Source of the DNA: Nonomuraea gerenzanensis
GTDB taxonomy: Bacteria; Actinomycetota; Actinomycetes; Streptosporangiales; Streptosporangiaceae
NCBI RefSeq assembly: GCF_020215645.1
Contig: NZ_CP084058.1
Location: 9,548,001 to 9,612,000 of the forward strand
Reading direction: 5' to 3'
DNA: 64,000 nt
Shown in pieces: positions 18,112-25,759 of the stretch; position 1 is the stretch's first letter; each line of letters starts with the position of its first letter. Under the pieces are notes generated by a model that searched no databases, was not told the DNA's origin, and worked only from the letters and a program-made list of their open reading frames with translations. The position numbers and the translations under genes were made by a program.

Positions 18112-19290
18112 GTGACTCCGTCCGGCAGCGTTCTGATCGTCGGCGCCTCCGCCGCCGGCCTGAGCACGGCCGAGGCGCTGCGGCGCCAGGGTCACCAGGG
18201 GCGGCTCACGCTGCTCGACGCCGAGCCGCACCTGCCGTACGACCGGCCGCCGCTGTCGAAGCAGGTCCTGGCCGGCGACTGGGAGCCGGCCCGCGCCCAG
18301 CTCCGCACGCAGGCGCAGCTGGAGGCGCTGGCCACGGAGTTCGTGCGGGGCGAGGCCGCCGTCTGTCTGGACGCCGCCGCCCGCGAGGTGCGCACGGCCA
18401 CCGGCCGGGTGCTGCGCGGCGACGCCGTCGTCATCGCCACCGGCCTGACCCCGTGCCGGCTGCCGGGGCAGCAAGGGCTGGCGGGGGTGCACGAGCTGCG
18501 CGGCCTGGACGACGCGCTCACCCTGCGCGCCCACCTGACCGCCGCCAAGCGGCTGGTGGTCGTGGGTGAGGGCGTGCTGGGCGGGGAGCTGGCCGCGACG
18601 GCGCGCAAGCTGGGGCTGGACGTCACGCTCGTCGGCCTCGGCCCGGCGATCCTGGCCGAGCAGCTCGGCGGCACCGTCTCCGAGCTGCTCACCCGCACGC
18701 ACGCGGAACGCGGGGTCGAGCTGCGGCTCGGCGTCGCGGTCGAGGAGCTGGCGTCCGCCGGCGGCCGGGTCACCGGGGTCCGGCTGGCCAGCGGCGAGCT
18801 GTTGCCCGCCGACGCGGTCGTGGTGGCCATCGGCTCGCGCCCGGCGACCGGCTGGCTGGCGGGCAGCGGGCTCACGCTCGGCGACGGCGTCGAGTGCGAC
18901 TCGCGCTGCAGCGCCGCCGAGGGGGTCTACGCCGTCGGCGACGTGGCGTCCTGGCGACACGAGGGGCTCGGCAGGCGGCTGCGCCTGGAGAACCGCACCA
19001 ACGCCACCGAGCAGGCCCAGGTGGTGGCCGCCAACGTGCTCGGCGCCGACCGCCCGTACGAGCCGATCCCGTACTTCTGGACCGACCAGTACGACATCAA
19101 GATCCAGGCGCACGGCCTGCCGTCGGCCACGGCCGAGGTGAGCATCGCGGAAGGCGACCCGGAGCAGGGCCGCTTCGCCGCGCTCTACCGGGAGGACGGC
19201 CAGGTCACCGGCGTCCTGGGCTGGAACATGCCCAAGCAGGCACGCGTACTGAGACAGCAGCACCTCGCCGCCCGGCCTGTCACCGCGTAA
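18112..19290 (+). CDS. Ferredoxin reductase (FAD-dependent, NAD(P)H)
   Basis: A 392-residue class I flavoprotein of the putidaredoxin-reductase type, which passes electrons from NAD(P)H to the ferredoxin at 20595. The FAD Rossmann motif is SVLIVGASAAGLSTAEALRR; PYDRPPLSKQ is the family signature near residue 45; the NAD(P) Rossmann motif is VVGEGVLGGELA; the second FAD motif is GVYAVGDVASW. Start: GTG at 18112 after GGAGCGGGG. It is followed 64 bases later by the P450 gene in the same direction. Confidence 0.93.
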   Translation: MTPSGSVLIVGASAAGLSTAEALRRQGHQGRLTLLDAEPHLPYDRPPLSKQVLAGDWEPARAQLRTQAQLEALATEFVRGEAAVCLDAAAREVRTATGRVLRGDAVVIATGLTPCRLPGQQGLAGVHELRGLDDALTLRAHLTAAKRLVVVGEGVLGGELAATARKLGLDVTLVGLGPAILAEQLGGTVSELLTRTHAERGVELRLGVAVEELASAGGRVTGVRLASGELLPADAVVVAIGSRPATGWLAGSGLTLGDGVECDSRCSAAEGVYAVGDVASWRHEGLGRRLRLENRTNATEQAQVVAANVLGADRPYEPIPYFWTDQYDIKIQAHGLPSATAEVSIAEGDPEQGRFAALYREDGQVTGVLGWNMPKQARVLRQQHLAARPVTA

Positions 19291-19354
19291 GGCCGGGCAC
19301 GACACGGGCCGCCCGGCGGGCGGCCGAACGATCCGCGCACGAGGAGAATGTCGA

Positions 19355-20566
19355 ATGAGTGTGAACGAGCAGGTCCTGAGCTATCCGATCCCCAACGACG
19401 CGGCGCTGGACCCGCCCGCGGAGTGGGCCGAGCTGCGCGGCGGGTGCCCGGTGGCGCACGTCAAGCTGCCCAGCGGCGACTCGGCGCGGCTGATCACCCG
19501 CTACGAGGACGTCAAGCAGGTGCTGGCCGACCCCCGCTTCACCCGTCAGCTCACCGCCCCCGACGCGGCCCGGCTGTCGGCCGACGGCGGCGGGGTGTTC
19601 AACAGCGACGTGGCCCAGATCATCCCCGACAGCGGTGACGGGCACCTGCACTGGCGGCGCCTAGTCGGCAAGTGGTTCACGGCCAAGCGCATGGCGGCCA
19701 TGCGGCCGCGCATGGCGCAGATCGCCGAGGACCTCATCGACGACCTGGTCAAGCGCGGCGCGCCCGGTGACCTCAGGGCGGCGCTGGGCTTCCCGCTGCC
19801 GGTGTACGTGATCTGCGACATGCTCGGCGTGCCGGCCGAGGACCGTGACAGGTTCTCGTACTGGTCGGACACGCTGCTCAACCTGACCCGCTACGGCAAG
19901 GACGAGATCGAGGCCGCGCAGGCCGAGTTCTTCCAGTACATGTCGGACCTCATCACCGCCAAGCGCGCCGAGCCGGGCGACGACCTGCTCAGCGAGCTGC
20001 TCGCGGCCGGCGGCCCCGACGACGGCGGGCTGGCCGACCTCCAGATCATCGTCACGGGCATGGCGCTGCTGGTCGCTGGCCACGAGACCACCGCGAACAT
20101 GATCGGCAAGATGGTCTCCATGCTGCTGGCCGACCGCGCCCGCTGGGAGGCGCTGCTGGCCGACCCGTCGCTGATCCGCACGGCCGTCGAGGAGACGCTG
20201 CGCCTGGACGCCAACTCGGGCTTCGGCCTGCCCCGCTACCTGCCCGTGGAGGCGGAGATCGGCGGCGAGACCCTGCCCAAGGGCACGACGGTGATCTGCA
20301 GCATGGCCGCGGCCAACCGCGACGAGAGCGCCTTCGAGGGCGCGGCCGAGATGGACCTGACCCGCAGCCCGAACGCGCACTTGGCCTTCGGCTCCGGCGC
20401 CCACTCCTGCCTGGGGCAGTCGCTGGCCCGCACCGAGCTGCAGGTCGTGCTGGAGGTGCTGCTGCGCAAGCTGCCGGGGCTGGAGCTGGCCGTGCCGGTG
20501 GCGGAGCTGGAGCGGGTGGAGGGGCTGGCGGTCGGCGGCCTGCGTACGGTGCCGGTCCGCTGGTGA
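19355..20566 (+). CDS. Cytochrome P450 (bacterial class I)
   Basis: A 403-residue soluble P450. The I-helix oxygen-activation motif is AGHETT (near residue 243), the ExxR pair is VEETLRL, and the haem loop is FGSGAHSCLG with ligand Cys352. Start: ATG at 19355 after GAGGAG. It sits between its own reductase and ferredoxin, so the operon codes for a complete monooxygenase chain. It is clearly related to the second P450 at 35683 (shared CPVA, LPSGD and WRRL blocks). The substrate is unknown. Confidence 0.95.
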   Translation: MSVNEQVLSYPIPNDAALDPPAEWAELRGGCPVAHVKLPSGDSARLITRYEDVKQVLADPRFTRQLTAPDAARLSADGGGVFNSDVAQIIPDSGDGHLHWRRLVGKWFTAKRMAAMRPRMAQIAEDLIDDLVKRGAPGDLRAALGFPLPVYVICDMLGVPAEDRDRFSYWSDTLLNLTRYGKDEIEAAQAEFFQYMSDLITAKRAEPGDDLLSELLAAGGPDDGGLADLQIIVTGMALLVAGHETTANMIGKMVSMLLADRARWEALLADPSLIRTAVEETLRLDANSGFGLPRYLPVEAEIGGETLPKGTTVICSMAAANRDESAFEGAAEMDLTRSPNAHLAFGSGAHSCLGQSLARTELQVVLEVLLRKLPGLELAVPVAELERVEGLAVGGLRTVPVRW

Positions 20567-20594
20567 CAGCGATCAACGAGGAGGGAACCCCGAG

Positions 20595-20789
20595 ATGAAG
20601 GTCACCGTCGACGAGGACAAGTGCTGCGGCGCCGGCTCGTGCGTGCTGCTCGCGCCCGAGGTGTTCGACCAGCGTGAGGAGGACGGCATCGTGGTCCTGC
20701 TGAACGCCGAGCCGGGCGAGGACCAGCACGCCGTGGTCCGCGAGTCCGCCGCGGTCTGCCCCGGCGCGGCCATCGAGGTCAGCGAGTAA
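20595..20789 (+). CDS. 3Fe-4S ferredoxin, P450 redox partner
   Basis: A 64-residue ferredoxin. Ligands are Cys10, Cys16 and Cys55 (KCCGAGSC ... VCPGAA), with the second cluster cysteine replaced as in [3Fe-4S] P450-type ferredoxins; Cys11 is an extra neighbour. ATG at 20595 follows GAGGAGGG. It lies 28 bases after the P450 stop and ends the operon at a hairpin terminator. Confidence 0.95.
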   Translation: MKVTVDEDKCCGAGSCVLLAPEVFDQREEDGIVVLLNAEPGEDQHAVVRESAAVCPGAAIEVSE

Positions 20790-20804
20790 CGCGGCACTGA
20801 TTCC

Positions 20805-20842
20805 AGGCGCACGTGCGGGAAGGACCGCCCGTGCGCCTTTCT
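20805..20842 (+). terminator. Intrinsic terminator of the P450 operon
   Basis: A 9-base perfect stem AGGCGCACG / CGTGCGCCT is followed at once by TTCTC, giving a short U-rich tail. It starts 15 bases after the ferredoxin stop. Confidence 0.75.
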
Positions 20843-20907
20843 CATGCGCGGCCTCCCTGGCACGCACTCGCGGCCTCCCACGCACTCATGCGCGGCGTCC
20901 CGGGCTC

Positions 20908-21393
20908 TCAGGCGCGCCCTCCCAGACGGGATCTCGTGCGCTCAGGAGCGTACGCGGGCAGCTCGGCGAGGATGTCGGCCAGCGAGACCGCGGCGAGGCT
21001 GGCCCGCCACGCCCGGTGCGCGTCGGCCATCTTCTCCGCCAGGACACACGCGCGCCGGCACTCCTCGGGCGGCAGCGCGCCCCGCCCCTGCTGGCGGATC
21101 TCACGGCACTCGTACGGCATAGACGCGCCGTCGACCGCCTCGACGATCTGCAACATCGTGATCTCGGCAGCCGCCCGGGCCAGCCGGAACCCGCCTCTCG
21201 GCCCGGTCGTCGCCGCCAGCACCCCGGCCCTGACCAGCGCCTGGAGCTGCTTGGCGAGGTAGGGCGCGGGCAGGTCGTAGTAGTCGGCGAGCTGCGCCGC
21301 GGACGCGGTGACCCCGGGCTCCAGCTGGGCCAGCGACGTCGCGCAGTGCAGCAACCATTCGGTGCTCACAGGCAACTTCACACCCGACAGCAT
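20908..21393 (-). CDS. Rrf2-family transcriptional regulator
   Basis: A 161-residue Rrf2 protein. The winged helix-turn-helix covers about residues 10-70 (SAAQLADYYDLPAPYLAKQLQ; the wing GPRGGFRLA). Three cysteines at 96, 112 and 116 fall in the region where IscR/NsrR bind iron-sulphur clusters, though spacing differs (x15, x3). It is divergent from an NAD(P)-binding protein gene, a common pairing for this family. A palindrome covers its own start codon. It probably senses redox or nitrosative stress, an inference. Confidence 0.9.
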   Translation of the reverse strand: MLSGVKLPVSTEWLLHCATSLAQLEPGVTASAAQLADYYDLPAPYLAKQLQALVRAGVLAATTGPRGGFRLARAAAEITMLQIVEAVDGASMPYECREIRQQGRGALPPEECRRACVLAEKMADAHRAWRASLAAVSLADILAELPAYAPERTRSRLGGRA

Positions 21394-21404
21394 ATCGCGG
21401 ATAT
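21392..21404. promoter_or_regulatory. Palindrome overlapping the rrf2 start codon
   Basis: ATATC-GCG-GATAT is a perfect palindrome with a 3-base centre, overlapping the ATG of the Rrf2 gene. A second looser repeat (CGGATCTATTTAGTCCG) follows at about 21407-21423. Either could be the Rrf2 operator controlling both divergent genes. Confidence 0.45.
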
Positions 21405-21465
21405 TGCGGATCTATTTAGTCCGAGATACGGTCGGAGCGAGACGGGGATCGAGAAGGAGATCGTC

Positions 21466-22209
21466 ATGCGAATCGCCATTGCCGGCGCCACCGGGAACAT
21501 CGGCGCCCTGACCACCGCCGCCCTCGAACGGGACGGCCACGACGTGGTGCGCATCAGCCGCTCACTCGGTGTGGACCTGGTGACAGGCGAGGGGCTCGAC
21601 GCCGCGCTCGCCGGGGTGGACGCGGTGGTCGACGCGGTCAACGGCCAGGGTGGCACGCGGGAGGAGACGGTGGCCTACTTCGCGGCCACCACGCGCAACC
21701 TGCTGGCCGCCGAGGAGCGGGCCGGCGTGCGCCACCACGTGCTGCTGTCGATCGTGGGCGTGCACCGGGTGACGGGCAACGCCCACTACGCGGGCAAGCG
21801 CGAGCAGGAACGCCTGGTGGAGGCGGGGCCGGTGCCGTACACGATCGTGCCGGCCACGCAGTTCCACGACTTCGCCGCGATGGTGGCGAGCTGGACGGAG
21901 CAGGACGGCGTGGCCCCGATCGCGCCGCTGCTCGTGCAGCCGATCGCGCCGGCCGACGTGGCGGAGGTGCTGGCCGAGATCGCACTGGGCGACCCGAAGG
22001 GCCGTTACGCCGACGTCGCGGGCCCCGAGCCGCAGGACCTGGTGGACATGGCCCGGCGGACGCACCAGGCGCGCGGGCGCGAGGTGAAGCTGGTGCCGAC
22101 GTGGTCGGGCCTGTTCGGCACGGAGATGGCGGGGAACGTGCTGCTGCCGGGCGACGGTGCCCGCCTCGCACCGACCACCTTCGAGGAGTGGCTCGCCGGG
22201 CAGCGATAA
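21466..22209 (+). CDS. NAD(P)-binding atypical SDR (NmrA/YwnB-like)
   Basis: A 247-residue single-domain Rossmann protein. The nucleotide-binding motif is IAIAGATGNIG at the N-terminus; LLSIVGVHR and YAGKREQERLV take the place of the SDR catalytic strand and Tyr-x3-Lys (the YAGK fits). ATG at 21466 follows GAGAAGGAG. It is divergent from the Rrf2 regulator and 29 bases upstream of a cyclase-family gene, so the two probably form an operon. Such proteins act as oxidoreductases or redox sensors; no substrate is known. Confidence 0.88.
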   Translation: MRIAIAGATGNIGALTTAALERDGHDVVRISRSLGVDLVTGEGLDAALAGVDAVVDAVNGQGGTREETVAYFAATTRNLLAAEERAGVRHHVLLSIVGVHRVTGNAHYAGKREQERLVEAGPVPYTIVPATQFHDFAAMVASWTEQDGVAPIAPLLVQPIAPADVAEVLAEIALGDPKGRYADVAGPEPQDLVDMARRTHQARGREVKLVPTWSGLFGTEMAGNVLLPGDGARLAPTTFEEWLAGQR

Positions 22210-22238
22210 CGTGGTGCGGTGGAGCATGGAGGGCTGAG

Positions 22239-22898
22239 ATGAACGAAGTGGTGGATCTGTCGCACGTGGTCGAGCACGGCATGATCACTTATCCCGGGCT
22301 GCCCGGGCCCGAGATCGCCGACCATCTCTCCAGGGAGGCGTCGCGCGGCGCGTACGCGCCCGGCACGGAGTTCCAGATCGGCCGCATCGGCATGGTGGCG
22401 AACACCGGCACCTACCTCGACACGCCGTTCCACCGCTACCCCGACGGCACGGACCTCAGCGAGATGCCGCTGGCGAGGCTGGTGGGCCTCGAAGGGGTGC
22501 TGGTGTCCGTCGGGGAGCCGAGGGCGATCGGGCGCGAGGCGTTCGACAAGCTGGAGGTCCGCGGCCGGGCGGTGCTGGTGCACACCGGCTGGGACCGGCA
22601 CTGGCGCACGGAGCGGTACGGGCACGCGTCGCATCCGTTCCTGACCTCCGACGCCGTCGAATGGCTGGCCGAGCAGGGCGCCGCGCTCGTCGGCATCGAC
22701 TCGGTGAACATCGACGACGTCGGCGACCCGGCCCGCCCCGCCCACACGAAGCTGCTGGCGGCCGGGATCCCGGTGGTGGAGCACCTGACCGGGCTGGAGC
22801 GGCTGGCGGGCCGGTCGTTCGAGTTCCACGCCGCCCCGCCCGCCGTCAAGGGCATGGGCACCTTCACCGTACGGGCGTACGCGGTGCTCCGGGGCTGA
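22239..22898 (+). CDS. Cyclase-family metal hydrolase (kynurenine formamidase-like)
   Basis: A 219-residue member of the cyclase family, which includes arylformamidase KynB and isatin hydrolase. The metal-site signature HxGTHxDxPxH appears as NTGTYLDTPFH (residues 55-65): Asp61 and His65 are kept, but both leading histidines are changed to Asn55 and Tyr59. This variant looks internally consistent and may mark a subgroup with altered metal binding. ATG at 22239 has GGAGGG upstream. It probably forms an operon with the SDR gene. Confidence 0.85.
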   Translation: MNEVVDLSHVVEHGMITYPGLPGPEIADHLSREASRGAYAPGTEFQIGRIGMVANTGTYLDTPFHRYPDGTDLSEMPLARLVGLEGVLVSVGEPRAIGREAFDKLEVRGRAVLVHTGWDRHWRTERYGHASHPFLTSDAVEWLAEQGAALVGIDSVNIDDVGDPARPAHTKLLAAGIPVVEHLTGLERLAGRSFEFHAAPPAVKGMGTFTVRAYAVLRG

Positions 22899-23014
22899 CA
22901 GCGGGGCCGGGTGGTCCTGGTGAGCTGCGCTGCTCGGCGTACTGCCTGGCATCCAAGGCGATCAGCCCGGCCAGGACCAGCACCAGGCCGCCGAGCGGTG
23001 GGTGTCCACCCGCG

Positions 23015-23452
23015 TCAGAAGTACTGCTTGACGCGGAACTCCCGGACGAAGAGCGGCTCCGAGGCGCGGCCGAGCACCTTGACCTTCCTGAGGTGGGTGG
23101 CCTTGTCGATGGTCACCTTGACGCACTTCATGTGCACCTCGTGGTGCCCGGGAGGCGCGTACCGGGAGATGATGATCCCCCGCCTGCCGAATCCCCGCTC
23201 CGACAGCCCCACGCCTACCTCACGGTAGCTGCGCCAGGAGCCCTTCAGCGGGAACGCGGTGGAGCCGACGATCGCGTGGTTGGAGTCGTCGGGGCAGTGC
23301 AGGAGCACCCGGATGACGTCGTTCTGGTGGGGGGCGTACGGCGTGATGAAGAAGGATGTGAGCTTGCGCCACGGCGGCGTCTCCGCGCGGGCGGCTCCGG
23401 TGTGAGCGGCGAGGAGGGCGGCGGTGGCCGCCAGGCCGACGATGGCTCGCAT
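23015..23452 (-). CDS. Small secreted protein, unknown function
   Basis: A 145-residue protein with a signal peptide ending near residue 23 (AARA/ETPPW). The mature part is basic, with two cysteines (LLHCPDD and HMKCVKV) that could form a disulphide, and tracts such as APHQNDVIRVLLHCPDD and ISRYAPPGHHEVHMK. No family recognised. ATG at 23452, preceded by GAGGAGGG, is preferred to the ATG five codons upstream. It stands alone, downstream of a DoxX-like gene on the same strand. Confidence 0.8.
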   Translation of the reverse strand: MRAIVGLAATAALLAAHTGAARAETPPWRKLTSFFITPYAPHQNDVIRVLLHCPDDSNHAIVGSTAFPLKGSWRSYREVGVGLSERGFGRRGIIISRYAPPGHHEVHMKCVKVTIDKATHLRKVKVLGRASEPLFVREFRVKQYF

Positions 23453-23505
23453 TCGCCCTCCTCGCACGGTGTGACCAGGCTTTTTCTCATTGTGGTGACT
23501 CCACC

Positions 23506-23534
23506 GTCACCTGGGGTGACGCCACGCCGGTGGC
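23506..23534 (-). terminator. Tandem hairpins after the DoxX-like gene
   Basis: Two small perfect palindromes stand side by side: GTCACCTGGGGTGAC (23506-23520) and GCCACGCCGGTGGC (23521-23534). They begin 9 bases after the DoxX-like stop and most simply act as its terminator, but could also be a regulatory site before the secreted-protein gene. Confidence 0.45.
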
Positions 23535-23542
23535 GTTCCTGC

Positions 23543-23890
23543 TCAGGCCGCCAGCCCGAGCAGGAACGCGCCCACCACCGGGGCCAGGTAGAGCAGCGGG
23601 AACGGGAGGTGGCCGTACGAGCGGGCCCTGGCCACGGTGACGACGGCACCCGTGAAGTACACGGCCAGGCCGATCGTGGCCAGGACACCGATCACCGGCA
23701 CGAAGAGCCCGACCAGCAGGCCGAGTGCGCCGGCGGCCTTGGCGGTGCCGAGCCACGGCCACCAGCGGCGGGCGACGCCGTACTCGGCGAGGGGCTCGAC
23801 GACCCACTTGGCGCGCATGAAGACCGACAGGGCCGAGAAGCCCACCCAGAGGGCGGCCAGGACGGTGACGATGGTGTAGGCGGTGGTCAT
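23543..23890 (-). CDS. DoxX-like membrane protein
   Basis: A 115-residue protein with four predicted membrane helices and the DoxX-like layout (LAALWVGFSALSVF, then ARRWWPWLGTAKAAGALGLL). ATG at 23890 follows AAGGAG. The DoxX family is loosely linked to thiosulphate oxidation and redox defence, but most small actinobacterial members are uncharacterised. Upstream, TGTCACA on the coding strand (23958-23952) resembles an ECF41 -35 box with an imperfect -10. Confidence 0.85.
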   Translation of the reverse strand: MTTAYTIVTVLAALWVGFSALSVFMRAKWVVEPLAEYGVARRWWPWLGTAKAAGALGLLVGLFVPVIGVLATIGLAVYFTGAVVTVARARSYGHLPFPLLYLAPVVGAFLLGLAA

Positions 23891-23990
23891 CGGGTGCTCC
23901 TTCAATGCGGTTTTCGATGCCTTCACCGCCTTGACCCCTGGCATCGGGAATGTGTGACAGCCTCGCCGCCACGCATCACATCGACGTAAA

Positions 23991-24557
23991 ATGCCCGGTA
24001 TGCGACGTTTGAGCAGCACGGTGGTCGTGGTGGCGGGGGAGGGAGCCGCCGGGGTGGTCGCGGGGCTGGACAGGCTGCACAACGTACGGGCGATCAGCCG
24101 GGGTGAGCGCAGCGCGGCCGAGGTGATGGAGCTGGCCGGGCGGTCGGCGGCCACCTATGTGGTGCACGACGCCGATCCGCTGGCCGACGTGGCGGCGGCG
24201 TGGGCCGCCTACTTCGACGGCACCGGGGTGGTCGGGGCGCTGGAGGTGGCCATCGAGGCGGCTCTGGGCGAGCTGCGGGGCGGGCGGCTGGTGTTGCCGG
24301 ACTACTACCTGGTGCTGGAGCCCGACGAGTTGTCCCAGACGTGGCGGCACTGGTGGCTGGGGGTGCTGGCGGGGGTGGCGCCCGTCCGGGTGGTGCCGGT
24401 GAGTGCGTCCGCGGGGGCGGTCGCGCAGGAGCTGGGGCGGTTGGCTGCCGGGCGGTGGTGGCCCGCCGATCTGGAGGCGTGGTTGCGTGCGCTGCCCAAG
24501 GTGGTGCCCGACCAGGCCGGTCTGCCCACCGCCGCCGCCATCGCCACCCCGGCCTGA
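23991..24557 (+). CDS. Conserved hypothetical protein
   Basis: A 188-residue soluble protein I do not recognise. It begins with a beta-strand-turn pattern (SSTVVVVAGEGAAGVVAGLD) and continues with an alpha/beta-looking body containing YVVHDADPLADVAAAW and a Trp-rich segment (TWRHWWLGVL). Codon use matches its neighbours. The start may be ATG at 23991 or at 24000; neither has a clear ribosome site. It lies between the DoxX-like gene (divergent) and the nitroreductase promoter. Confidence 0.65.
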   Translation: MPGMRRLSSTVVVVAGEGAAGVVAGLDRLHNVRAISRGERSAAEVMELAGRSAATYVVHDADPLADVAAAWAAYFDGTGVVGALEVAIEAALGELRGGRLVLPDYYLVLEPDELSQTWRHWWLGVLAGVAPVRVVPVSASAGAVAQELGRLAAGRWWPADLEAWLRALPKVVPDQAGLPTAAAIATPA

Positions 24558-24679
24558 CCCGCCAGTCCCCGGCCGGACTCCGCTTCCAGGTGCTCCCGCA
24601 GGTGCGCGGCGGCGTGCCGGTCGGCTTCCGAGGTCACCTCCAGGCCGGCCGGCTCGGCCCGTGCCGCGTGGCCGTCCGA

Positions 24680-24714
24680 GGTCCATCGGACCTGTTCTGA
24701 GGGACTTTGGTCCC
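24680..24714 (+). promoter_or_regulatory. Composite DosR/DevR-type element upstream of the nitroreductase
   Basis: The palindrome GGTCCATCGGACC (24680-24692), 8 bases, then GGGACTTTGGTCCC (24701-24714), which matches the DosR/DevR box of the mycobacterial dormancy regulon. The centres are about 21.5 bases apart, two helical turns, like paired DevR boxes. The main box is centred 44.5 bases before the ATG. The same pair with the same spacing, followed in both cases by TGCCTCGG, precedes narG at 35635-35669. Confidence 0.8.
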
Positions 24715-24751
24715 TGCCTCGGACGGGGCGGATCACGAGAATCTTGGCTTC

Positions 24752-25759
24752 ATGTCTGCTGATGTCCCCGTGACCGAGCTAGGCGCGCCGCCGTTCGCGA
24801 CGCGCGCCGGGGTGCGCAGGGCGGTGGGCGCCGCCGTGGCCGCGCCGTCCGTGCACAACACCCAGCCCTGGCGGTTCCGCCGCGTCGACGACGCCACCAT
24901 GGAGCTGTACGCGGACCTCGACCGGTTGCTGATCGTCACGGACCCGATGGGGCGCGGGCTCGGCATCAGCTGCGGGGCCGCACTGTTCAACCTCAGGCTG
25001 GCGCTCCGGATGACCGGCCACGACGCCCGCGTGACGCCCCTGCCCGACCCCGCCGAACGCCCCGACCTGCTGGCCACCGTGCGGGCCGTGCCCGGCGAGC
25101 CGCCACGGGCCGACGAGCGCCTGCTGTACGAGATGATCCCGCACCGGCGCACGAACCGGTTCCCGTTCGACGGGCAGCCGCCCCCGAGGGAGGTCTTCGT
25201 CGAGCTGGTGCACGCCGCCCACACGGAACACGCGACGCTGGTGCCGGTCACGGGCAGGGCCGCGCGGCGGGTGCTCGACCTGGTGGGCGCGGCGGAGAAC
25301 ACGCTGGCCGCCGACGAGTCGTACCAGGCCGAGCTGGCAAGCTGGACCGGCACAGGCGCCTGCTCCGACGGGGTGCCCGAGCACGCCTTCGGCCCCCGCC
25401 CCGCACGCGGTGAGCTGCCCATGCGGGACTTCGCCCCCGGCGCGGCGCGGCCGGGCGCGGCCTTCGAGCCGCGACCGAGGCTGGCGGCCCTGTTCACCCG
25501 GCAGGACGGGCCGCGGGACTGGCTGCGGGCCGGGCAGGCGCTGCAACGCGTGCTGCTCACCGCCACCGCGCACGGCGTGGCGGCGTCGCTGTTCAGCCAG
25601 CCTCTCGACCTGCGTGCGCCGCAGCACCGCGGTGACCGGGTGGGGCCGTTCGGGCATGTGCAGATGCTGGCCAGGTTCGGCTACGGGCCGCCGGTCGGGC
25701 AGGTGCCGCGACGGCCCGTGTCCGAGGTCGTGGAGCTGCGGGAGGGCCGGCGTGGCTGA
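24752..25759 (+). CDS. Acg-family nitroreductase-like protein
   Basis: A 335-residue protein of the Acg (Rv2032) group within the nitroreductase fold. Typical blocks are AAPSVHNTQPWRFR near the N-terminus (flavin-phosphate region), GISCGAALFNLRLAL, HRRTNRFPF and a C-terminal LARFGYG. In mycobacteria these proteins belong to the hypoxia/NO-induced DosR regulon and sequester flavin rather than reducing nitro groups. ATG at 24752 lies just after the DosR-like box. The gene overlaps the nitronate monooxygenase gene by 8 bases. Confidence 0.88.
   Translation: MSADVPVTELGAPPFATRAGVRRAVGAAVAAPSVHNTQPWRFRRVDDATMELYADLDRLLIVTDPMGRGLGISCGAALFNLRLALRMTGHDARVTPLPDPAERPDLLATVRAVPGEPPRADERLLYEMIPHRRTNRFPFDGQPPPREVFVELVHAAHTEHATLVPVTGRAARRVLDLVGAAENTLAADESYQAELASWTGTGACSDGVPEHAFGPRPARGELPMRDFAPGAARPGAAFEPRPRLAALFTRQDGPRDWLRAGQALQRVLLTATAHGVAASLFSQPLDLRAPQHRGDRVGPFGHVQMLARFGYGPPVGQVPRRPVSEVVELREGRRG

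Noticed and set aside
24558..24736. Small minus-strand ORF reading into the DosR-like region
   Set aside because: Its N-terminus would be made from the palindromic regulatory element itself and I could not link it to any family. A short real peptide is not excluded.
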